Source: Armatimonadota bacterium (GTDB lineage: Bacteria; Armatimonadota; Hebobacteria; Hebobacterales; WVXJ01). Taken from it: DNA of 7,046 bases. A model generated the notes under the pieces. The model saw only the letters and a list, made by a program, of their open reading frames with translations, made no database searches and was not told where the DNA came from. The position numbers and the translations under genes are program-made. Below are positions 1 to 6,832 of the stretch, one piece after another (position 1 is the first letter of the stretch; every line of letters starts with the position of its first letter). The stretch is from contig WVXJ01000005.1 of the NCBI GenBank assembly GCA_011773575.1, positions 37,002-44,047 on the forward strand, in the 5' to 3' direction.

Positions 1-225
1 CCCTTCGAGATCGAGGCGATTGGTTACCGCGCATCCGACTTGCTTTCCTACCACCGCGCGCAAGATAACTTTTGCATTCGCGCGCGCCATATTCTGGTGG
101 ATGACCGATTCGGCGAAGCGGGTGAGAGCTGACTGCTTTGACCAGATGACAACCTCGGCCTGGTCCGCTTCGGTCGCTCGCAAGGCCTGTTCCGCCAATG
201 TCAAGATTTTGTCTTCGCCAAGCAT
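1..225 (-). CDS. tldE: TldE/PmbA subunit of the TldD-TldE protease, N-terminal 75 codons (cut by window edge)
   Basis: I translated the minus strand directly. From the ATG at 225 the frame stays open to the left edge (75 codons). The start reads MLGEDKILTLAEQAL, and residues 32-45 (SALTRFAESVIHQN) followed by VVGKQVGCAVTNRLD (58-72) are typical of the N-terminal domain of the TldD/PmbA family. TldE is the partner of TldD that lacks its own HExxxH zinc site; the two form a heterodimeric protease that degrades unfolded peptides. The gene begins 19 bp after the tldD stop, so the two are almost certainly co-transcribed. No good Shine-Dalgarno site precedes this ATG. The frame extends only 11 codons further upstream without an ATG, GTG or TTG, so 225 is the only reasonable start, and translation may be coupled to tldD. 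The catalytic-domain half is outside the window. TldE is preferred over a second TldD because of its position after tldD. Confidence 0.85.
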   Translation of the reverse strand, partial: MLGEDKILTLAEQALRATEADQAEVVIWSKQSALTRFAESVIHQNMARANAKVILRAVVGKQVGCAVTNRLDLEG

Positions 226-244
226 TTCGGCATCACAATGTGGT

Positions 245-1702
245 TCAGTCTTCGTCCTTCAGCACACCCACCCTTACTTTTCGAAAACGGGCAGGTGAGG
301 TACCATGGCCTACATGCATTGCCTGAGCAGGTTCTCCCTTGCCGCAGTTGAGCACTCCCCAGAGTTTCCATTCTTTGCGATTACCGATGGCGTCACAGGA
401 GGCCCAGAATTCGGGGGTGCGGCCCTGGTATGTGGTATTGCGCAGCAAGCGGCCCAAGGAGCCGTCCTTTATCTCCCGGGCGGTTTCTGTGGCGAACTGG
501 AAGTTCAGCCTGAGGTCATCTATGCTCCAGGACTTGGTGCTGGAGGCGAAGACGCCGCTCTTGGTATCGGCGATCATCTCCTCCAAGGTCCAGTCTCCCG
601 GGTCGAGGTTGATATTGGTCATGCGGATAAGGGGGAGGTGGTTCCAACTCTCCGCGCGCATGGTGGCATTGCTCTTCTGGCCCAAGCGGGCGGCGGTCTC
701 CCGTGAGGTCAGATAGCCGGTGAAGATACCACTCTTCACTAAATCGGTCCGCTGCGCGGGCACTCCCTCATCATCATAGCCGAAGGTCCCCAATCCACCC
801 GGCAAGGTGGCATCGGCATTGATATTCACTATTTCCGAGCCGTAGCGGAGTTTGCCCAGCTTATCGGGTGTAAGAAAGGAGGTGCCGGCATAGGAGCGTT
901 CCGTTCCGAAGACGCGGTCCAGTTCGGTAGGGTGACCGCAGGATTCGTGCACCTGGAGTGCCATCTGGGAGGAATCGAGGATAAGGTCGGTTTCTTCAGA
1001 GGGACAAAGCGGCGCGGAGAGGAGATCACAGGCTTCCTTTGCGGTTTGTTCCGCGTGGCCGGGAAGATCCATCTCTTCCACCATCTCCCAGCCGCGGGCG
1101 GAGTGAAAGCCTTCGAGAGAGGAGGGGTAAGATCGTGTTTGAACCTCATCGCCCTCGATTGCGGTGGCGGATATCATTCCCCCGGATTCTGTGCGGTGCT
1201 GTTCGATTTCCGCGCCTTCGCTGCTGAGAAACCACTTCTCCTCCTGCATGAAGACTAGCCTTCCCAAGGCCACGCGCACTTTAGGAAACTGCCGCATGGC
1301 CCGGTCCGCTTCTTTCAACAGGCTTATCTTGTCCTCCAGGGGAACGTCAAATGGGTCTATCTTTAGCTCACTCTTCCAGACATCGCGGGCAGGCTCCACT
1401 TCGCTCAATTCGACGGGCTCGCGGGAGGTTCGAGCACTGGCGCGGGCAACGCGCACGGCCACTTTTGCGGTTTCTTCGATTTCCTTAGGGTCAGGTGAAT
1501 TGGTGCAGGCGAATCCCCAGGCGCCGTCGGCCACAACGCGCACACCGATCCCTTCTTCATGTGAAGAAGAAAGAGTCTCCACCTCGTTATTCTTGACGGT
1601 TATGGATTCCCCCTTTTGGCGGACGATTCTGACATCCGCGTAAGTGGCTCCAGCGGCGAGAGCTGCGTCTATGGCGCGTTGTGCAATATCTGGTCCAATC
1701 AT
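245..1702 (-). CDS. tldD: Metalloprotease TldD
   Basis: This is a 485-residue TldD/PmbA-family zinc metallopeptidase, close to the usual family length of about 480. The N-terminal domain (about 1-230) contains SITVKNNEVETLSSS (33-47) and the glycine-rich GIGVRVVADGAWGFA (51-65). The zinc site HESCGH (252-257) fits HExxxH. C453 in the LNCGKGEPAQAM segment matches the conserved C-terminal cysteine that acts as third zinc ligand in E. coli TldD. Known role of the family: with TldE it forms a cytoplasmic heterodimer that cleaves unfolded peptides, matures microcin B17 and degrades the CcdA antitoxin in E. coli; its role here is probably general peptide turnover. The ATG at 1702 is preceded by GGGGAG (1713-1708) at a spacing of 5, which supports this start. 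No frame damage or missing key residue is seen. The tldE gene follows directly. Confidence 0.95.
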   Translation of the reverse strand: MIGPDIAQRAIDAALAAGATYADVRIVRQKGESITVKNNEVETLSSSHEEGIGVRVVADGAWGFACTNSPDPKEIEETAKVAVRVARASARTSREPVELSEVEPARDVWKSELKIDPFDVPLEDKISLLKEADRAMRQFPKVRVALGRLVFMQEEKWFLSSEGAEIEQHRTESGGMISATAIEGDEVQTRSYPSSLEGFHSARGWEMVEEMDLPGHAEQTAKEACDLLSAPLCPSEETDLILDSSQMALQVHESCGHPTELDRVFGTERSYAGTSFLTPDKLGKLRYGSEIVNINADATLPGGLGTFGYDDEGVPAQRTDLVKSGIFTGYLTSRETAARLGQKSNATMRAESWNHLPLIRMTNINLDPGDWTLEEMIADTKSGVFASSTKSWSIDDLRLNFQFATETAREIKDGSLGRLLRNTTYQGRTPEFWASCDAIGNRKEWKLWGVLNCGKGEPAQAMHVGHGTSPARFRKVRVGVLKDED

Positions 1703-1764
1703 GTTGTCTCCCCGGCAGCGAACGGATTCTCAAGTCGAGAGCCCAAAATCAACTGCCTTTCCGG

Positions 1765-1789
1765 GCGCGCTATGACTGCTATAACGCGC
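1765..1789. repeat. Imperfect inverted repeat in the tldD leader
   Basis: The arms GCGCGCTAT (1765-1773) and ATAACGCGC (1781-1789) pair over 9 positions with one mismatch (C1770 opposite A1784), around a 7-base centre. The repeat lies 63-87 bp upstream of the tldD ATG and just downstream of the candidate promoter at 1838-1810. It could be an operator or an RNA hairpin in the leader. That it is functional is inference. Confidence 0.4.
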
Positions 1790-1809
1790 GGTGGTGACTG
1801 GAGGACGTT

Positions 1810-1838
1810 TGTATAGGTTTCAGCGAGCAACCTGTCGA
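1810..1838 (-). promoter_or_regulatory. Candidate sigma70-type promoter for tldD-tldE (proximal)
   Basis: Read on the minus strand, TCGACA (1838-1833, 5 of 6 to TTGACA) and TATACA (1815-1810, 4 of 6 to TATAAT) are separated by exactly 17 bp. A transcript would start near 1803 and give a leader of about 100 nt. This is a pattern match only; spacing and orientation fit the divergent spacer. Confidence 0.4.
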
Positions 1839-1871
1839 AAAGCCCTCACTACTATACCCGTTCTGGCGCGA

Positions 1872-1899
1872 ATTATAGCATCATATCTTGTTCTGGAAA
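1872..1899 (-). promoter_or_regulatory. Candidate extended -10 promoter for tldD-tldE (distal)
   Basis: On the minus strand, TGCTATAAT (1880-1872) is a perfect -10 hexamer with the extended TGn element. A weaker -35 TTTCCA (1899-1894, 4 of 6) stands 16 bp upstream. The leader to tldD would be about 160 nt. With the proximal candidate it would form a tandem pair. Confidence 0.4.
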
Positions 1900-1957
1900 A
1901 GACAGGGTTCGTATGGTAGTCTTTGGCGGCGGAGACTCCTCTATTGCATGGAAGAAG

Positions 1958-2947
1958 ATGGATTACGGCGGACTCATTAAGAGAGCCTTCTTCATTACCC
2001 TGAGGCACAAGTTCTTGTGGCCCTTGGGGATTTTGGCTGCGCTGCCTGAATGTCTTTCCTCTTTAGGCGGTGGACCGGGAGATACCTCAGGAGAAGACCA
2101 TCTTCTGCTGAACGCCTCCCTCAATTCGAGGAAAGATTTGCCGACGATTAGAGGTTTGGATGTAGAAGCCCTTGCGGAACGGCTTCTGGAGAATATCCCT
2201 TTGCTTGTAGCCCTGGCATTCGCGGTGTTTATTCTTCTTTTGGCGATTGTCGTGATCTCCACAATGGCGAAAGGAGGCGTAATCGCCTCAGCCATAGGGA
2301 TTGAAGAACAAGAGCCGGTCTCTTTCGGCAGAGGATTTCGGGCCGGCTATCATGCTTTCTGGCGAATGGTGGGAATCTTCCTTTTGATGTTCCTGCTCGT
2401 GTCGGTCTCGATGATTCTTCTCGCAGCGCCTGTCATCGGCCTGATTATAACAGAGCACTATTGGGCGGCCGTGGGAGCAGGCCTTCCCGTTTTCCTGATA
2501 CTCATTGCGCTCAGCATCTACGTATCTGTTCTCAAGGCCTATGCAATCAGGTTCGTGATAGGTCACGGATTAGGAATAGGCGCGAGCATCAGTGATGCAC
2601 ACGCATTGATGATGAAATTCAAGGGAGAAGCGACTTTGGTGTTCCTGATTATGGTCGCTCTGAGAATAGGCATCGTTATTGCTTCATGCATAATCCTCTT
2701 GCCTCTTGCCTTGTTGCTCGCGATGCCCGCAATTCTGGCGGAGGCAGCAGTCGGCGGCATAGCAGTTCTGGTCCTTGCGGGGGTCTTTCAATTGATTTTC
2801 TTCGCGGTTACCCTATTCCTATTTGGGTTAGTTCACATCTTTGACTCCTCGTTTTGGACGCTGGCCTTCCTGGACTTAAGCAACAAGGCTGAACCGGCGA
2901 CCGCGATTCTTCCTCAGGAACCACAGCCGGGGATTTCTCCGGCGTAA
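1958..2947 (+). CDS. Uncharacterised polytopic membrane protein (about six helices)
   Basis: From the ATG at 1958 this is a 329-residue hydrophobic protein. Likely membrane helices lie at about 19-35, 79-102, 137-165, 169-193, 226-260 (possibly two short helices or one long one) and 265-294. A polar extramembrane loop spans 36-76 and a proline-rich tail follows 305. The start MDYGGLIKRAFFITLRHKFL followed by WPLGILAAL resembles a widespread group of uncharacterised bacterial membrane proteins. In these, an amphipathic N-terminus precedes the first helix and a conserved GGVIASAIGIEEQEPVSFGR-type segment (106-125 here) follows helix 2. No catalytic motif is visible and I cannot assign a function. 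The frame is open back to an ATG at 1913, which has AGGG 5 bases upstream and would add 15 residues. I prefer 1958 because those 15 residues look non-conserved and GGA lies 5 bases before it, but the choice is uncertain. The gene is divergent from tldD and convergent with uvrA. Confidence 0.8.
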   Translation: MDYGGLIKRAFFITLRHKFLWPLGILAALPECLSSLGGGPGDTSGEDHLLLNASLNSRKDLPTIRGLDVEALAERLLENIPLLVALAFAVFILLLAIVVISTMAKGGVIASAIGIEEQEPVSFGRGFRAGYHAFWRMVGIFLLMFLLVSVSMILLAAPVIGLIITEHYWAAVGAGLPVFLILIALSIYVSVLKAYAIRFVIGHGLGIGASISDAHALMMKFKGEATLVFLIMVALRIGIVIASCIILLPLALLLAMPAILAEAAVGGIAVLVLAGVFQLIFFAVTLFLFGLVHIFDSSFWTLAFLDLSNKAEPATAILPQEPQPGISPA

Positions 2948-2955
2948 ACTGATTC

Positions 2956-2975
2956 GGGCGACTGGTAATTCGCCC
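2956..2975 (+). repeat. Hairpin repeat, copy D (diverged)
   Basis: GGGCGACT (2956-2963), loop GGTA, ATTCGCCC (2968-2975) forms an 8-position stem with one mismatch (C2962 opposite T2969). It is followed by CTGCAACC, close to the CTACA(A/G) flank of the other copies. It begins 8 bp after the stop codon of the membrane-protein gene, so it could also protect or end that transcript. No T-run follows, so it is not a standard intrinsic terminator. Confidence 0.5.
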
Positions 2976-3029
2976 CTGCAACCGCCTTCAGTTCCAAGAC
3001 GCTCTCTGCCAACCTGTTAGAAGACTTGC

Positions 3030-3051
3030 GGCGGGATTAGTAAATCCCGCC
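3030..3051 (+). repeat. Hairpin repeat, copy A
   Basis: GGCGGGATT (3030-3038), loop AGTA (3039-3042) and AATCCCGCC (3043-3051) form a perfect 9-bp stem, followed by CTACAACC. It shares loop type and flank with copies B and C near the right end of the window. It sits between the convergent membrane-protein gene and uvrA, about 100 bp after the uvrA stop. There is no T-tract on either strand, so a simple rho-independent terminator is not supported. Confidence 0.7.
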
Positions 3052-3148
3052 CTACAACCTCTTTATCCGCTTTCCCTTCGAGTGTCTCAAGGCAAGCATC
3101 AGCGGCTAAACGGTACATCGGGCAAGCCTTTACGGTGAAGGTTTGGAA

Positions 3149-6007
3149 TTACCCGGCGGCGAGGGCGCGGGGCCTTCCGGCGCGTTTTTTGGCGGGAAGG
3201 ATCTGGCGCAGAAGGCGGCCGGTGTGGGAGTGTTTCCTCTTTGCCACTTCTTCAGGGCTGCCGTCAGCAATCACTTCTCCGCCGCCATCACCTCCCTCAG
3301 GGCCCAGGTCAATGACGTAATCCGCGCATTTGATGACATCCGGGTTGTGTTCGATTACCATCACACTATTACCGGTGGAGACGAGCCGGTCCAGCACCTC
3401 CAACAGGCGCTTGATGTCATCGAAGTGCAGGCCAGTGGTGGGTTCGTCCAGGATATAGAGGGTGCGGCCAGTGGCGCGGCGGGAGAGTTCGGTGGCGAGC
3501 TTCACTCTCTGCGCTTCACCACCGGAGAGTGTTGTCGCCGGCTGGCCCAGGTGTATATAACCCAGCCCCACATCATGCAGGGTCTGGAGTTTGTTCCTGA
3601 TGGGTGTGATATTGGCGAAGAACTCCAGGGCCTCTTCCACGATCATGTTGAGGACATCCGAGATACTCTTCCCTTTGTAGCGCACCTCCAGGGTTTGGCG
3701 GTTATAGCGGGCACCGCGGCAAACCTCACAGGGGACATACACATCAGGGAGGAACTGCATTTCGATCTTGATGATACCATCCCCCTGGCAGGCCTCACAT
3801 CTTCCCCCACGCACATTGAAGGAAAAGCGGCCCGGCTTGTAGCCTCTGGCGCGCGCCTCCGGAGTCTGGGCGAAGAGTTGGCGGATGTGGTCGAACACAC
3901 CGGTGTAGGTGGCGGGGTTGGAGCGGGGGGTGCGGCCGATGGGCGACTGATCTATGTCTATCACCTTGTCAAGGTTGCGGGAGCCGCGTATCTCATCATG
4001 CTCGCCCCAGGTGGTGCGCGCGCCGTTCAAACGATGGGCGAGGCGGCGATAGATTATCTCATCCAGGAGTGTGCTCTTTCCGGAGCCGGAGACTCCGGTG
4101 ATGCAGACGAAAAGGCCCAGTGGAACGCGGACGGTGATGTTCTTGAGGTTGTGCTGGCGGGCGCCGATGACCTCCAGCCATTGCTCTTTGTGGCGGCGGC
4201 GGCGCTTGGGAACTGGTATGGTCTTCTTGCCTGAAAGATATTTGCCCGTAATCGAAGCCGGACAGGCGATGATCTTCTTTACGGAGCCGGTAGCCACCAC
4301 TTTTCCACCGTGCTCTCCCGCGCCGGGGCCTATGTCAATGATCCAGTCCGCTCTGCGCATGGTGGCTTCATCGTGCTCGACAACGAGGATGGTATTGCCC
4401 ATGTCTCGCAGGTTGCAGAGAGTGTCCAGCAGGCGGTTGTTATCACGCTGATGGAGCCCCACACTGGGCTCGTCCAAGATGTAGAGCACACCCATGAGGC
4501 CGGAGCCGATCTGGGTGGCGAGCCGGATGCGCTGGGCCTCACCTCCGGCGAGGGTCTTGGCGGAGCGATCCACGGTGAGGTAATCGAGCCCCACGCCCCG
4601 CAAGAATCCCAGCCGGGTGCGAATCTCTTTCAGTATCTGGCGGGCGATGGTGGCCTCCCGCTGGGTTAATTTCAGTTTATCGAAGAAGTCAGCGCACTGC
4701 TGGATGGAAAGCGCGCACACTTCGGCGATGTTCTTGCCGGCAATGGTAACGGCAAGGCTCTCCGGCTTCAGCCTGGCGCCTTTGCAGGCGGGACAGGGAA
4801 GTGTGTTCATGAACTGTTCCAGGCCGGCGGCGCCATTGCCCGCCATCTCCCGCTTATACACCGCCTCCAGGTGGCTGAGCACTCCCTCGAAATAGACATT
4901 GTATATGCGCAGCCGGCCGCCGCGCCCGCGGTAGCGCACTCGCACGAGTTTGTCGGAGCCGTGCAGGAGAATATCGAGTTTCGCTTTGGCGAGTTTCTTG
5001 AGGGGTTTGTCCCAGTCAATATCGAAGTTGTGAGCAACAGATCTAAGTAAAGAGTAATGATACTGGGAGCCCAGGTTTCTCCAGGGAAGAATGGCCCCTT
5101 CTCCCAGGCTGAGCGAACGATCCGGAATCACCAGGTTCTCGTCAAATACCATCCTGTTCCCCAGACCGGTACACTCAGGACACGCCCCATAAGGGGAGTT
5201 GAAAGAGAACATGCGGGGCTGGAGTTCCTCGAATGAACGCTGGCACTGCTGACAGGCGAAGAGCTCGCTGAACTGCAATTCCTCGCCGTCAACAATCTGG
5301 GCGCTGGCAACACCTTTGCCTATCTTGAGAGCGAGTTCCAGGGAATCCGCCAGGCGCTGGCGCATCCCCGCTTTTACCTGGAGGCGGTCAACCACCACTT
5401 CGATAGTGTGTTGTTTGTAGCGCGCCAGAGTGATCTTGTCCACAAGATCGCGCACTTTCCCGTCAATTCGAGCGCGGACGAAGCCTTGTTTGCGAATGTC
5501 GTCCAATATCTGACGATACTCTCCCTTGCGCCCCTTTATGACAGGCCCCAGCAGAAGCAGCCGGGTGTCCTCCGGCAGGGCCTCTATCTGGTCAATCATC
5601 TGCTGGATGGACTGCTGGCTTATCTCCTGGCCGCATTCGGGACAGTGGGGGCGGCCGATGCGGGCGAAGAGAAGCCGCAAGTGGTCATAAATTTCGGTGA
5701 CTGTACCTACTGTAGAACGCGGGTTGTGGGAGCGGGTCTTCTGGTCAATGGAGACGGCCGGAGAAAGGCCTTCTATCATGTCCACATCCGGCTTTTCCAT
5801 CTGGCCCAGGAATTGACGAGCATAGGCGGAGAGGGATTCTACATAGCGGCGCTGCCCCTCCGCGTAGATGGTGTCAAAGGCGAGCGAGGATTTGCCGGAA
5901 CCGGAGAGGCCGGTGATTACCACCAACTTGTCCCGGGGGATCTCCACCGTGATGTTCTTCAGATTATGCACCCGCGCCCCGCGGATGACTAATTTGTCCG
6001 TCGCCAT
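3149..6007 (-). CDS. uvrA: UvrABC excinuclease subunit A (UvrA)
   Basis: This is a full-length UvrA of 952 residues (family about 940-960). UvrA is the dimeric ABC-type ATPase of nucleotide excision repair in the cytoplasm: it finds bulky DNA lesions, loads UvrB and then leaves. The first nucleotide-binding half has Walker A GLSGSGKS (33-40), signature LAGGEAQRIRLA (486-497) and Walker B ILDEP (510-514). The second half has Walker A GVSGSGKST (638-646), signature LSGGEAQRVKLA (827-838) and Walker B ILDEP (852-856). Zinc modules are C252/C255 with C276/C279, and the DNA-contacting module C737/C740 with C760/C763. Extra CxxC pairs occur at 122-125 and 405-408. The UvrB-binding region should lie at about 130-245. 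The ATG at 6007 gives the canonical N-terminus; AGG at 6015-6013 is a modest ribosome site 5 bases away. I saw no LexA box in the 143 bp upstream. uvrB and uvrC are not adjacent here. Confidence 0.98.
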   Translation of the reverse strand: MATDKLVIRGARVHNLKNITVEIPRDKLVVITGLSGSGKSSLAFDTIYAEGQRRYVESLSAYARQFLGQMEKPDVDMIEGLSPAVSIDQKTRSHNPRSTVGTVTEIYDHLRLLFARIGRPHCPECGQEISQQSIQQMIDQIEALPEDTRLLLLGPVIKGRKGEYRQILDDIRKQGFVRARIDGKVRDLVDKITLARYKQHTIEVVVDRLQVKAGMRQRLADSLELALKIGKGVASAQIVDGEELQFSELFACQQCQRSFEELQPRMFSFNSPYGACPECTGLGNRMVFDENLVIPDRSLSLGEGAILPWRNLGSQYHYSLLRSVAHNFDIDWDKPLKKLAKAKLDILLHGSDKLVRVRYRGRGGRLRIYNVYFEGVLSHLEAVYKREMAGNGAAGLEQFMNTLPCPACKGARLKPESLAVTIAGKNIAEVCALSIQQCADFFDKLKLTQREATIARQILKEIRTRLGFLRGVGLDYLTVDRSAKTLAGGEAQRIRLATQIGSGLMGVLYILDEPSVGLHQRDNNRLLDTLCNLRDMGNTILVVEHDEATMRRADWIIDIGPGAGEHGGKVVATGSVKKIIACPASITGKYLSGKKTIPVPKRRRRHKEQWLEVIGARQHNLKNITVRVPLGLFVCITGVSGSGKSTLLDEIIYRRLAHRLNGARTTWGEHDEIRGSRNLDKVIDIDQSPIGRTPRSNPATYTGVFDHIRQLFAQTPEARARGYKPGRFSFNVRGGRCEACQGDGIIKIEMQFLPDVYVPCEVCRGARYNRQTLEVRYKGKSISDVLNMIVEEALEFFANITPIRNKLQTLHDVGLGYIHLGQPATTLSGGEAQRVKLATELSRRATGRTLYILDEPTTGLHFDDIKRLLEVLDRLVSTGNSVMVIEHNPDVIKCADYVIDLGPEGGDGGGEVIADGSPEEVAKRKHSHTGRLLRQILPAKKRAGRPRALAAG

Positions 6008-6102
6008 CTCAACCTACTATTGTCGCACATATCCGTGAAGATGTAATGTCCCCCTATCAGTATCTTATCTTGAAAGTGGAGAAGGAGGAAGGGTTGGGGG
6101 AG

Positions 6103-6142
6103 GAGTTGCGAGTTGAGGGTTGAGGGTTGAGGGAAGCAACTC
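6103..6142. repeat. Three tandem GTTGAGG heptamers inside an inverted repeat
   Basis: On the plus strand three perfect, contiguous copies of GTTGAGG occupy 6112-6132. They sit in the 26-bp loop of a perfect 7-bp inverted repeat, GAGTTGC (6103-6109) and GCAACTC (6136-6142). The plus strand here is G-rich, with further G-runs at 6091-6093 and 6096-6100. The element is about 100-135 bp upstream of the uvrA start, in the spacer after the DUF2007 gene. Its role is unknown. Confidence 0.75.
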
Positions 6143-6150
6143 GGCACCTG

Positions 6151-6627
6151 CTACTCGTCTTGCGTCTCCGACTCATCCCGCGAGGCGCCGACATCCTCGC
6201 TCTCAGAAAGAGTGAATTCACCTCGCTCATAGGCGGCGAGAAAATCGGCGACGATTCCCTTGGCTTCCTTAGCGCGGGACTCCAGGGTCAGCAGGCGGGA
6301 ATGTCTGCCACGCATGCTGAGGTCAATGTCATCATAGGCCTTGATGCGGTCCGCTTGCTGGATGACGGGGAGACCGGCCTCTTCCAGTACACCCTTAACC
6401 AAGTATGCCTGGAATTCGTCGGGTGCCTCATATACCACGGCGAGAGGCTCTTTGATAGGCGCGCCCTCAGAGGTTTCCCTCTTCGCTTGCCTCTCCCCCG
6501 CGGGAGGCCAGCCGGCCGCCGTCGGCCCCGGCTCTTCGGGAGGTTTGCGCTCCAGGGGTTGTCCGCAATCAGGGCAGGTGACTACTCTGTCGTGATATTC
6601 GTATCCACATTGAGAACAGAAGCGCAT
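6151..6627 (-). CDS. Zinc-ribbon plus DUF2007-like protein, function unknown
   Basis: This is a small soluble protein of 158 residues. Residues 1-25 form a zinc ribbon, C4-x2-C7-x10-C18-x2-C21. Residues 26-60 are a proline- and glutamate-rich linker. Residues 62-134 resemble the DUF2007 fold (a putative signal-transducing, PII-like small domain): VVYEAPDEFQAYLVKGVLEE followed by AGLPV, then an R-L-L-T-L-E strand and a final helix KGIVADFLAAYE. The C-terminal 22 residues are acidic (9 D/E). The frame is open 28 codons further upstream to an ATG at 6711, but the ATG at 6627 has a near-perfect AAAGGAG (6640-6634) at a spacing of 6 and begins exactly at the ribbon (MRFCSQCG), so I chose it. The biochemical role of DUF2007 is not known to me. 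The gene precedes uvrA by 143 bp in the same direction, and may or may not share its transcript. Confidence 0.85.
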   Translation of the reverse strand: MRFCSQCGYEYHDRVVTCPDCGQPLERKPPEEPGPTAAGWPPAGERQAKRETSEGAPIKEPLAVVYEAPDEFQAYLVKGVLEEAGLPVIQQADRIKAYDDIDLSMRGRHSRLLTLESRAKEAKGIVADFLAAYERGEFTLSESEDVGASRDESETQDE

Positions 6628-6786
6628 GGCCGGCTCCTTTGTTAGTAATTTTGACAATGGCCAGAGATTTCCTTGTATTCTCGGCGAGATTTGCGAACAG
6701 TTGAGCCGCAAAGCGGGCCGGCGTGGCGGCCTTTATGCCTAGTGCTGTTTTTCATATTTGATGCTGTCTTTCTCGAAAGAAGCACT

Positions 6787-6813
6787 TGTAGGGCGGGCAT
6801 TACTATGCCCGCC
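6787..6813 (-). repeat. Hairpin repeat, copy B
   Basis: The flank TGTAG (6787-6791) leads into a perfect 9-bp stem, GGCGGGCAT (6792-6800), loop TACT, ATGCCCGCC (6805-6813). It is in opposite orientation to copies A, C and D. The outer 14 bases TGTAGGGCGGGCAT match the reverse complements of the corresponding arms of A and C at 12 of 14 positions each. Confidence 0.75.
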
Positions 6814-6832
6814 GAAGATAGAGGGAACGTTC

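Noticed and set aside
20..298. 92-codon plus-strand frame at the left edge
   Set aside because: It is antisense to the tldE fragment, whose N-terminal family features read clearly on the minus strand.
1820..2008. 62-codon minus-strand open frame upstream of tldD
   Set aside because: It overlaps the start of the membrane-protein gene and the candidate tldD promoters, and shows no family resemblance or ribosome site that I could support.
3030..3051. Hairpin A as a rho-independent terminator for uvrA or for the membrane-protein gene
   Set aside because: The stem is strong, but no T-run follows on either strand, and the flanks match the repeat family instead. A role in mRNA 3'-end protection remains possible.
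3089..3130. AAGGC / GCCTT inverted repeat with GGCAAGC direct repeats after the uvrA stop
   Set aside because: Only 5 bp pair before a mismatched internal loop, around a spacer of more than 20 bases and with no T-run; too weak to call a terminator.
3143..4234. Long (363-codon) plus-strand open frame
   Set aside because: It lies entirely antisense to the C-terminal part of uvrA, whose motifs are unmistakable. The translation has no recognisable domain; such frames are common opposite GC-rich genes.
5408..5992. 194-codon plus-strand open frame
   Set aside because: Antisense shadow of the N-terminal third of uvrA, without its own ribosome site or protein-like features.
6825..6832. GAACGTTC as a LexA-like site
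   Set aside because: The half-sites are adjacent with no 4-bp spacer, and it lies between the paired repeats, far from uvrA.
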